Part shown: positions 1-5,071 of the stretch, piece after piece
Layout of the letters: each line of letters opens with the position of its first letter
How positions within the stretch are numbered: the first letter of the stretch is position 1
Assembly (NCBI GenBank): GCA_009783775.1
Contig: WRCT01000083.1
Span: forward strand, 1 to 7,683
From: Clostridiales bacterium
GTDB taxonomy: Bacteria > Bacillota > Clostridia > Christensenellales > CAG-138
Direction of reading: 5' to 3'
Length of the DNA stretch: 7,683 nucleotides
Program-made: the position numbers and the translations under genes
The notes under the pieces: generated by a model
The model's database searches: none
The model's input: the letters and a program-made list of their open reading frames with translations, nothing else
Told to the model about the DNA's origin: nothing

Positions 1-165
1 CATATGGAGGGCAATTCGGCGGCGCATATGAAGGCTTCGTATATGGGCGCGAGCGAAACCGTGATCATCTCGGACGGGCGGCTTGTGCTGGGCACCTGGC
101 AGGGTATTTATTTCTGCGAGTTTGATCCGCCGCGCAGCCGCAAGTTTTTTGTGAAAGTCATCTGA
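1..165 (+). CDS. yjbQ: YjbQ/UPF0047 family protein, 3' end only
   Basis: This is the last 54 codons of a gene that enters from the left edge; the stop is TGA at 163-165. The visible protein starts HMEGNSAAHMKASYMG and ends with the block GTWQGIYFCEFDPPRSR, both strongly typical of the YjbQ/UPF0047 (COG0432) family. Members are about 130-140 residues, so roughly 60 % is missing. Family knowledge: these are small trimeric cytosolic proteins, and E. coli YjbQ shows weak thiamine phosphate synthase activity in vitro; the physiological role is unsettled. The conserved histidines of the EGNS-x-AH block belong to the presumed active pocket. The next gene on the same strand starts about 95 bases downstream, beyond an inverted repeat, so co-transcription is possible but not shown. 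Identity is confident; function is not. Confidence 0.9.
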   Translation, partial: HMEGNSAAHMKASYMGASETVIISDGRLVLGTWQGIYFCEFDPPRSRKFFVKVI

Positions 166-179
166 TCAAGTTGCAGGAG

Positions 180-253
180 ATTGCGGATCAGTCCACCCCA
201 CCCAGCACCCAGTTCGGGTGCCAGGCGCTGGGCGGGGACCCCGGGTCCGCAAT
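180..253. repeat. Imperfect inverted-repeat (hairpin) element between yjbQ and the metallopeptidase gene
   Basis: The outer arms are ATTGCGGA (180-187) and TCCGCAAT (246-253). Further paired blocks nest inside: GTCC (191-194) with GGAC (236-239), and CCCAGC (201-206) with GCTGGG (227-232). The arms pair almost throughout with small bulges, giving a 74-nt foldback. It has no U-tract, so it is a poor intrinsic terminator. It looks like a REP/MITE-type palindromic unit or an mRNA stability element. It contains the GTG at 218 that would otherwise extend the next reading frame. Confidence 0.6.
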
Positions 254-259
254 GACGTT

Positions 260-919
260 ATGCGTTACACTTTAATTCGATCCAAAAGAAAGACGGTCGC
301 GCTCTATGTAAGGGGCGGGGCGCTTGAGGTGCGCGCGCCATTGCGTATGCCACAGCGGGAGATCGACAAGTTTGTCGCGTCAAAAGAGAGGTGGGTTGAA
401 AAGCATTTGGGCAAGTCGCAGGAGGCGGCCGAGCGAAAAGCGGCCTTGACGCCGTGGTATGACGGGACGCTGCCCCTGCGCGGGAAGGAATATCCTATCA
501 CCGTGCGCGAGGGCGGCAAAGTCGGGTTTGACGGCGCGGTCTTTTATCTGCCGTCCGGCTTGGACGCGGCGCAGATCAAAGAAGTCTGCGCCCAAATCTA
601 CCGCCTGCTCGCCAAACAATATCTGCCTGCGCGGACACGCGACTTTGCGGTTCGGATGGGGCAAACGCCGTCGGCGGTGAAAATCAGCGGTGCGCGCACG
701 CGTTGGGGCAGTTGTTCGGGCAAGGGCAGCTTGAATCTCGCTTGGCGGCTGATGATGTTTCCCGACGATATCATTGATTATGTAATCGTGCATGAGCTGA
801 CGCATATCAAGGAGATGAACCATTCGGCCCGATTTTGGGCAATCGTGGAGGGTGTGTTGCCCGACTGGCGCGCGCGGCGAGCAAAGTTAAAGGAGCTCGC
901 AAAGGAGCTCCCGTTGTAA
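260..919 (+). CDS. YgjP-like (DUF45/SprT-like) zinc metallopeptidase
   Basis: The product is 219 residues from ATG 260. It has the zinc signature HELTH at residues 178-182 (two His ligands and the catalytic Glu), with a further His ligand about six residues on in MNHSARFW (H188). The family-typical RWGSCS block is at 148-153. The N-terminal part (RYTLIRSKRKTVALYVR) matches the usual opening of YgjP/DUF45 proteins. There is no signal peptide or membrane segment, so a cytosolic protein is expected. Family knowledge: these are predicted metal-dependent hydrolases related to SprT/M48 peptidases, with substrates largely unknown. The frame stays open upstream to a GTG at 218, but that GTG lies inside an inverted repeat and its extra 14 residues look non-conserved, so ATG 260 is preferred. 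No good Shine-Dalgarno precedes either start, which is odd. It follows yjbQ on the same strand. Confidence 0.88.
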   Translation: MRYTLIRSKRKTVALYVRGGALEVRAPLRMPQREIDKFVASKERWVEKHLGKSQEAAERKAALTPWYDGTLPLRGKEYPITVREGGKVGFDGAVFYLPSGLDAAQIKEVCAQIYRLLAKQYLPARTRDFAVRMGQTPSAVKISGARTRWGSCSGKGSLNLAWRLMMFPDDIIDYVIVHELTHIKEMNHSARFWAIVEGVLPDWRARRAKLKELAKELPL

Positions 920-931
920 TTTGTAATCGGC

Positions 932-1063
932 GGGCGATTGATAATCGCCCCTACGCGTTGGTTGGGCGATCCGGCACCTACGCGTTGGTTGGGCGGGCGA
1001 CCACAGGTCGCCCCTACGGTACGTTGGTTAGGCGGGCGGGCGGACCCCGCCCCTACTTCAACA
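932..1063. repeat. Tandem array of four hairpin-CCTAC repeat units
   Basis: Four related units lie head to tail (about 932-963, 964-990, 991-1029 and 1030-1063). Units 1, 3 and 4 have a short GC-rich stem with a 3-nt loop followed by CCTAC: GGGCGATT/AATCGCCC (932-939 with 943-950), GGGCGACC/GGTCGCCC (995-1002 with 1006-1013) and GGGCGG/CCGCCC (1038-1043 with 1047-1052). Unit 2 has lost its right arm. Units are joined by a CGTTGGTT-type spacer. Stem bases differ between units but remain paired. No protein-coding potential was seen. Confidence 0.75.
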
Positions 1064-1082
1064 AATAATCCCTCAATAATCC

Positions 1083-1218
1083 GTGGGCAAGGGCGACTGT
1101 CCACCCAACGAATCGGAGATTCGTCGGGGCCCGGGCGCGGCCGCCGCCCACTCCTTGCTGCATTTTCTGACCGTTCCGCAACTGGCGTCCGCCCCAGGTG
1201 CGGGACAAGAAAATGCAG
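1083..1218. repeat. Structured intergenic segment with nested foldbacks
   Basis: This is the rest of the gene-free stretch 920-1264. GTGGGC (1083-1088) can pair with GCCCAC (1146-1151), enclosing a perfect 7-bp hairpin ACGAATC/GATTCGT (1108-1114 with 1118-1124, loop GGA). Next is a 61-nt foldback. Its 11-bp perfect outer stem is 1158-1168 with 1208-1218. An inner 8-bp stem follows at 1173-1180 with 1199-1206 (one G-U pair). An apical CTGG/CCAG pairing sits at 1182-1185 with 1194-1197. Palindromic repeats or a structured 3' UTR of the sortase mRNA are both possible. No ORF here is convincing. Confidence 0.55.
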
Positions 1219-1223
1219 AAGTC

Positions 1224-1251
1224 TCGCGGGGAGAGGAATCTCTCCCCGCGA
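1224..1251 (-). terminator. Perfect 12-bp hairpin downstream of the sortase gene, terminator-like
   Basis: TCGCGGGGAGAG (1224-1235) and CTCTCCCCGCGA (1240-1251) form a perfect 12-bp stem with a 4-nt loop. It lies 13 bases past the sortase stop codon. Position and strength suit a transcript-end structure for the sortase, but no U-run follows on the minus strand. Factor-dependent termination, 3'-end protection or simply another dispersed palindrome are alternatives. Confidence 0.45.
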
Positions 1252-1264
1252 AAGCGAAGCGCCG

Positions 1265-2221
1265 TTATGGCATGGGGCGCAGGGAGCCTTGGACCATGAA
1301 ACGGGCGGTGTCGTTTTGCACGACGCAGGTGGACAGGGTGACGATCTTATCGTTGACGCTGGGTTTCCAGGTGGCCTTGATGTCCGACTTTTTGACCGAG
1401 TTGTCGAGATACTTCTGGAAAGCCGCATCGTCGTCAAAGAAAATGGTCGTCTCGTAGCCGTCGATCTCTACCGTGAACGCAGCGAACACATACATGAGAT
1501 AGTTCTGGCTCGGCGTATAGAGGTGGATGATCTTGTGCTTGTCATAGTAGCTCTGCTTTTTGTATTGGTTTAAGCCGCCGAACATGGAGCCGTTGTTCAT
1601 TCTATGCCCGTGAATGAAGGAGTTGCGGCCCGAAAACGGCGTGCCGATGGGGTCGACAAACAGGGAGCCCGCGATGTTTTTCTTGTGGTCATAGGTATGG
1701 CTGAGGTAGTAGCTCGCGCCGTATTCTTTGGACGGGCGCACCACGGGATAGTTGATGGCCGAGTCCGGCAGATAGAGCCAGGCGCAGACATCGGAGTTGA
1801 CCTTCTGCAGGTTGGTAAAGTTTACGCTCTTTTTGGGGACCTCATAAACCGGCACTTCCACCGGCGCCTTGGTGGGTTTGGGCGTGGCGTTGGGGTCGGT
1901 TGTAGCCTTCGGGCGCGGCGTGGCGTTGGGGTCGCGCGTGGCGCTGGGGTCGTCGGGATCCCAAATGTCGTCATCAATCCACCAATAGTCGTGGTCAGGC
2001 GGATAGTAGGCCTCGGGATTGTCGCTCAAGTCGTTGGGATTCACAGGCACATACAGAATATCGCCCCGGGCCGTCATTTGATTGGCAACATCATCATACT
2101 GTTTGATGGTTTGCTGACCGTCATACAGTTTCAAGCCGATATAGGTAAGGCTGACCGCGATAACGGCTACAAAAAACAGGATTAAAATATTTGATACTAC
2201 TCTGCTCTTTTTGTTCTTCAA
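1265..2221 (-). CDS. srtB: Class B sortase, membrane-anchored, with Pro/Thr-rich repeat spacer
   Basis: The product is 318 residues from a TTG start at 2221-2219. A basic N-terminus (MKNKKSR) precedes one membrane segment at about 11-30. Then come an extracellular stretch rich in acidic and aromatic residues (about 60-90), a spacer of five xPxATx-like hexapeptides (about 91-120), and a sortase domain from about 132 to the end. Catalytic residues visible are His206 in IHGHRMNNGSMFG, Cys299 in TLSTC and Arg307 in DTARFMVQG; the surrounding motifs are class B-like. Family role: cleaves a sorting signal on secreted proteins and joins them to the cell wall or to pilin. The frame is open further upstream (to 2281), but that extension covers the promoter, and GGAGGT at 2231-2236 places the start at TTG 2221. 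No substrate or accessory gene is nearby, so the target is unknown. The gene has its own sigma-A-type promoter, divergent from DUF4364. Confidence 0.93.
   Translation of the reverse strand: MKNKKSRVVSNILILFFVAVIAVSLTYIGLKLYDGQQTIKQYDDVANQMTARGDILYVPVNPNDLSDNPEAYYPPDHDYWWIDDDIWDPDDPSATRDPNATPRPKATTDPNATPKPTKAPVEVPVYEVPKKSVNFTNLQKVNSDVCAWLYLPDSAINYPVVRPSKEYGASYYLSHTYDHKKNIAGSLFVDPIGTPFSGRNSFIHGHRMNNGSMFGGLNQYKKQSYYDKHKIIHLYTPSQNYLMYVFAAFTVEIDGYETTIFFDDDAAFQKYLDNSVKKSDIKATWKPSVNDKIVTLSTCVVQNDTARFMVQGSLRPMP
1862..1951 (-). repeat. In-frame 18-bp tandem repeats in the sortase spacer
   Basis: Five consecutive 18-nt units encode DPSATR, DPNATP, RPKATT, DPNATP and KPTKAP. At DNA level one 18-base core is identical at 1881-1898 and 1917-1934, with a close copy at 1935-1952. 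Because the unit is a multiple of three, copy-number change would alter spacer length without breaking the frame. The likely job is to hold the catalytic domain away from the membrane within the cell wall. Confidence 0.75.
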
Positions 2222-2230
2222 AGAAAATTC

Positions 2231-2236
2231 ACCTCC
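2231..2236 (-). promoter_or_regulatory. Ribosome binding site fixing the sortase TTG start
   Basis: GGAGGT on the minus strand stands 9 nt before TTG 2221-2219. It excludes the longer reading frame beginning near 2281 and supports a 318-residue product with a conventional positively charged N-terminus before the membrane helix. Confidence 0.8.
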
Positions 2237-2246
2237 GAGTACGTTC

Positions 2247-2275
2247 AGTATACTATAGTTGGCCCTCGATGTCAA
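2247..2275 (-). promoter_or_regulatory. Sigma-A promoter of the sortase gene
   Basis: On the minus strand TTGACA (2275-2270) is separated by exactly 17 nt from TATACT (2252-2247). The first hexamer is the perfect -35 consensus and the second is one mismatch from the TATAAT -10 consensus. Transcription would begin near 2240, leaving a leader of about 20 nt that holds little more than the ribosome binding site. Confidence 0.8.
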
Positions 2276-2298
2276 AAGCACAAAGGAAACGCAATGTG

Positions 2299-2327
2299 TT
2301 GAAATTGTGAACTTATTCTGATATGCT
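2299..2327 (+). promoter_or_regulatory. Sigma-A promoter of the DUF4364-pcrA-ligA run
   Basis: TTGAAA (2299-2304), a 17-nt spacer, then TATGCT (2322-2327). A TG one base upstream of the -10 (2319-2320) makes it an extended -10. Expected start of transcription is about 2333-2336, so the leader would be only about 12 nt before ATG 2347. The -35 boxes of this and the opposing sortase promoter are only 23 nt apart. Confidence 0.7.
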
Positions 2328-2331
2328 AATT

Positions 2332-2338
2332 GAGGAGG
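2332..2338 (+). promoter_or_regulatory. Ribosome binding site fixing the DUF4364 start
   Basis: GAGGAGG lies 8 nt before ATG 2347. It decides against the in-frame ATG at 2323, which overlaps the -10 box and lies upstream of the predicted transcription start. Confidence 0.8.
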
Positions 2339-2346
2339 AAATTGAA

Positions 2347-2883
2347 ATGCCGAATTTTGTTTCCGGACTGCCCAAACATAAGCTGCTGATTCTCTATACG
2401 CTTTCGGTGATTGACCGCGACGCGACGATTGACCATGTCTATCGGGTCCTGTTTGAATTGGAGCTGCTTTCCTATTTTGATTTCCGCAACGCGATCGTGG
2501 ACCTGGAGGAGGACGGTTTTGTCACCGCCGTGCCCCGTCCCTTTGGCCAGAGCTACCGGATCACGGCCGACGGGCGGCAGTCGCTGGCGCTGTTTGGACA
2601 GGCGCTGCCGCAGTCCGAACGACAGCGCATTGGCGACTGTGTGGCCGCGCTTGCTGACACGATCGTTAAGGAGACGCAGCTTCTCTCGTCGATGGAAGAG
2701 CTGCCGGGCGGAGGCTTTGAGGTAAGTCTGCGCGCGGCTGAGGGTGCGCGCACCCTGTTTTCACTCACCCTGCCTGTGCCGACCAGGGAGCTGGCGCTGC
2801 TCGTGCGCAAGAACTGGGCCGAGAACAGTTTTGACATTTACGATACGATTTGGAAGATATTGGAGAAACCTGAGCGTACATGA
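2347..2883 (+). CDS. DUF4364 family predicted winged-helix protein
   Basis: The product is 178 residues from ATG 2347. The N-terminal third (LPKHKLLILYTLSVIDRDAT, then a helix-rich stretch and VDLEEDGFVTAV) reads as a winged helix-turn-helix. The wing-like strand around SYRITADGRQSLALF is followed by a helical and beta C-terminal part. This matches the DUF4364 family of Clostridia in length and order of motifs. No membrane segment or enzyme motif is visible. Family knowledge: function uncharacterised; the fold suggests DNA binding. The TGA stop overlaps the pcrA ATG (ATGA at 2880-2883), indicating translational coupling. It heads the pcrA-ligA run and faces the sortase promoter, so it could regulate itself, the sortase or both; that is inference. 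An in-frame ATG at 2323 is rejected because of the promoter and ribosome binding site. Confidence 0.82.
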   Translation: MPNFVSGLPKHKLLILYTLSVIDRDATIDHVYRVLFELELLSYFDFRNAIVDLEEDGFVTAVPRPFGQSYRITADGRQSLALFGQALPQSERQRIGDCVAALADTIVKETQLLSSMEELPGGGFEVSLRAAEGARTLFSLTLPVPTRELALLVRKNWAENSFDIYDTIWKILEKPERT

Positions 2884-5057
2884 ATCTTGAAGGATTAAAC
2901 CCGGAACAGAAACAGGCCGTCACGCAGGTGGACGGTCCGCTTTTGGTGCTGGCCGGCGCGGGCAGCGGCAAGACGCGGGTCTTGACGCACCGCATTGCCT
3001 ATCTAATCGAGGAAAAGGATATCTGCCCTTGGAACATTCTTGCGCTGACCTTTACAAACAAGGCGGCGCGGGAGATGCGCGAGCGGGTGGACGGCCTGGT
3101 CCTGCGCGGCGCGGACGCGGTTTGGATCTTTACCTTCCACGGATTCTGCGCGCGCCTGCTCTCGCGGGAGGGCGGGCATTTGGGGTTTGAAAAGGCGCTG
3201 ACCATCTTTGACGACGCGGACACGCAGTCTCTGATCGGACGGATCATCCGCGATCTGGAATTGAACGACAGGGTCTACACAAAGCGTATGCTGGCGGGTA
3301 TTTTCTCCGACGCGAAAAACAACGCGCTCTCCCCCGCCGCGTATTTGCAGGAGACCGGCCAGCCGCGCCAGGTACTGGACGCGTTTGCGCTCTATCAAAA
3401 ACGGCTGCGGCAGTGCAACGCGGCGGACTTTGACGATCTGCTGCACCTGACGCTGAAACTCTTTGCCGAGAATCCCGAGGTGCTGGCGGCCTATCAGGAG
3501 AAGTTTCAATACATATTGGTGGACGAGTATCAGGACACGAACCTGATCCAGTACCGCATTTTAGAACTGCTGGCGCAAAGGCACCGCAACCTCTTTGTGG
3601 TGGGCGACGATGACCAGAGTATCTATGGCTGGCGCGGCGCGGATATCCGCAATATCCTGGAGTTTGAAAAGGACTTTCCCGGGGCGGGGGTCATTCGTTT
3701 AGAGCGCAACTATCGCTCGACCGCCGCGATACTCAAGGCCGCCAACGCGGTGATTGAGAACAATACGGGCCGCAAGGGCAAGACCCTGCGCGCGCACAAG
3801 GGGGGCGGCAAACCCGTCTCGGTGCACGAGGCGGAGGACGAGCGGGCCGAGGCGATCTATATCTGCAACCAAATCGCAAACGCCGTGCGGGCCGGCGCGC
3901 GCTATGACGCGTTTGCGATCCTCTACCGCACCCATGTACAGAGCCGTATTCTGGAGATGTATTTGCAGGGCTACAGCATTCCCTACCGCGTGTATGGCGG
4001 CATTTCGTTTTTTGCGCGTGCCGAGGTGAAGGACGTGCTGGCCTATCTGCGCCTGATTTACAACTCGTCGGACAACGAGGCGTTTTTGCGTATCGTCAAC
4101 GTGCCCAAGCGCGCGATCGGGCCTGCGGCCATTGCCGCGCTGACGGCGAGCGCGGAGCGGCGCGACCTGCCGCTGCTGGCCGCCGCCATGGAGCCCGATG
4201 ACCTGCCGCCCGCTTTTGCCGCGAAATTCAAGAAATTCACCGCCCTGCTGGAAGAGGCCTTTGTGGGCTTTGCCACGCGCAAGCTGTCGGACTTCACGAG
4301 CGAACTGCTGCTTGCGATCGGTTATGACGCTTATCTGCGCGAGTATGAGAGCGAGCGTTATGAGTCGCGCACCGAGACCGTGCAGGAGCTGATCGGCTAT
4401 ATGCAGGAGTTTGAGCAGAACTATGAGGAGGGCGATCCTGCCGTATTGCAGGATTTTTTGACGAATGTGGCGCTGTTTTCCAATACCGATCAGATGGACG
4501 AAAAGCAGGGCGTGGTCAGTTTGATGACGCTGCACGCCGCCAAGGGACTGGAGTTTTCGCGGCTCTTCCTCTGCGGGCTGGAGGACGGGCTGTTTCCTTC
4601 GGAGCGTTCGCGCTATGACCGCGACAAGCTGGAGGAGGAGCGGCGCTTGTGTTATGTGGGCTTTACGCGCGCAATGGACGAGCTGACGCTCACTTACGCG
4701 CGGCGGCGCATGATGTACGGTAGGATTAGCGATTGTATGCCGTCGATGTTTTTGAAAGAGGCGAGATTCCAGATTCCGGATTCCAGATTCCAGACACCCA
4801 TTCCGTTCAATGGGACGTCGAGGGCGCCGTCCCCCACATACACTGCGGCGGGAGCAAGCCCCCGCCCTACACCTCCTGTTGTTCGTGAAACGGATTTCAC
4901 CGTGGGCGAGAAGGTGCGGCATAAGGTATTTGGGTTGGGTCAGGTGATCAGTCTGGACGGGAGCGGTACGACCAGGCTGGTGCAGATTAGATTTTCGGAC
5001 GGACAGATCAAGAAATTCGCCGCGGCCTACGCGCCGATTGACAGAGTGGAGAGTTGA
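2880..5057 (+). CDS. pcrA: ATP-dependent 3'-5' DNA helicase PcrA (UvrD/Rep family)
   Basis: The product is 725 residues, normal for PcrA. All superfamily 1A motifs are in order: Q-motif LNPEQKQAV (6-14), Walker A AGAGSGKT (25-32), motif Ia LTFTNKAAREM, Walker B VDEYQDT (214-220), motif III VGDDDQSIYGWRG (from 241), motif IV LERNYRS, motif V LMTLHAAKGLEF (548-559) and motif VI YVGFTRA (592-598). From about 675 a Tudor-like domain (VGEKVRHKVFGLGQV to YAPI) follows, which in PcrA contacts RNA polymerase. Role: unwinds DNA in nucleotide excision repair, replication restart and R-loop or recombination-intermediate removal. ATG 2880 overlaps the DUF4364 stop; a weak GGAG (2862-2865) is rather far away, so coupling probably matters. 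The linker at about 629-664 is encoded by short repeats and palindromes, and the stop codon lies in another tandem repeat. Confidence 0.97.
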   Translation: MNLEGLNPEQKQAVTQVDGPLLVLAGAGSGKTRVLTHRIAYLIEEKDICPWNILALTFTNKAAREMRERVDGLVLRGADAVWIFTFHGFCARLLSREGGHLGFEKALTIFDDADTQSLIGRIIRDLELNDRVYTKRMLAGIFSDAKNNALSPAAYLQETGQPRQVLDAFALYQKRLRQCNAADFDDLLHLTLKLFAENPEVLAAYQEKFQYILVDEYQDTNLIQYRILELLAQRHRNLFVVGDDDQSIYGWRGADIRNILEFEKDFPGAGVIRLERNYRSTAAILKAANAVIENNTGRKGKTLRAHKGGGKPVSVHEAEDERAEAIYICNQIANAVRAGARYDAFAILYRTHVQSRILEMYLQGYSIPYRVYGGISFFARAEVKDVLAYLRLIYNSSDNEAFLRIVNVPKRAIGPAAIAALTASAERRDLPLLAAAMEPDDLPPAFAAKFKKFTALLEEAFVGFATRKLSDFTSELLLAIGYDAYLREYESERYESRTETVQELIGYMQEFEQNYEEGDPAVLQDFLTNVALFSNTDQMDEKQGVVSLMTLHAAKGLEFSRLFLCGLEDGLFPSERSRYDRDKLEEERRLCYVGFTRAMDELTLTYARRRMMYGRISDCMPSMFLKEARFQIPDSRFQTPIPFNGTSRAPSPTYTAAGASPRPTPPVVRETDFTVGEKVRHKVFGLGQVISLDGSGTTRLVQIRFSDGQIKKFAAAYAPIDRVES
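4764..4791 (+). repeat. 4 x 7-bp tandem repeat inside the pcrA linker
   Basis: Four head-to-tail heptamers: AGATTCC, AGATTCC, GGATTCC and AGATTCC. They encode roughly RFQIPDSRFQ at the end of the helicase core. Since 7 is not a multiple of 3, gain or loss of one unit would shift the frame and remove the Tudor-like domain while leaving the motor intact. Confidence 0.8.
4812..4870 (+). repeat. Two intergenic-type palindromes embedded in pcrA coding sequence
   Basis: The first is GGGACG (4812-4817) paired with CGTCCC (4828-4833), followed by CCCACATAC. The second is GGCGGG (4847-4852) paired with CCCGCC (4861-4866), followed at once by CTAC. The second has the same layout as the intergenic units at 932-1063 and 7253-7274: a GC stem, a short loop, then CCTAC. 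Together they code for a Pro/Ser/Thr/Ala-rich, presumably disordered linker. Confidence 0.65.
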
Positions 5058-5071
5058 GAGTGGAGAGTGGA
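5044..5071 (+). repeat. 4 x 7-bp tandem repeat across the pcrA stop and ligA start
   Basis: Four heptamers: GAGTGGA (5044-5050), GAGTTGA (5051-5057), GAGTGGA (5058-5064) and GAGTGGA (5065-5071). Unit 2 supplies the pcrA TGA, units 1-2 supply a GGAG ribosome binding site (5048-5051), and unit 3 supplies the likely ligA GTG. Confidence 0.85.

Noticed and set aside
218..259. Upstream GTG extension of the metallopeptidase gene
   Set aside because: The added 14 residues fall inside the 180-253 inverted repeat and do not resemble the family N-terminus; ATG 260 begins the typical sequence.
932..1063. CRISPR-like array
   Set aside because: Units are directly abutting or variably spaced, differ in stem sequence and length, and have no unique constant-length spacers; no cas genes are present.
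920..1264. tRNA, riboswitch or known structured RNA in the gene-free stretch
   Set aside because: The hairpins are simple palindromes; no cloverleaf, T-loop or recognisable riboswitch core was found.
835..1573. Overlapping plus-strand frames through the repeat region and into the sortase 3' end
   Set aside because: The predicted products simply translate the hairpin repeats (recurring YALVGR or APTRWLG peptides) and antisense sortase sequence.
1604..2185. Plus-strand open frame opposite the sortase
   Set aside because: It is antisense to a well-supported gene with all catalytic motifs, and its low-complexity Val/Gly-rich product has no family resemblance.
2222..2281. Longer sortase N-terminus starting near 2281
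   Set aside because: It overlaps the sortase promoter and the GGAGGT ribosome binding site, and it would put 20 residues in front of a normal basic-plus-hydrophobic N-terminus.
2323..2346. ATG 2323 as the DUF4364 start
   Set aside because: It overlaps the -10 box and lies before the expected transcription start; ATG 2347 has GAGGAGG at ideal spacing.
3699..4922. Long minus-strand open frame opposite pcrA
   Set aside because: It is a shadow of GC-rich coding sequence on the other strand; it is rich in Arg/His/Gln and has no recognisable domain or ribosome binding site.
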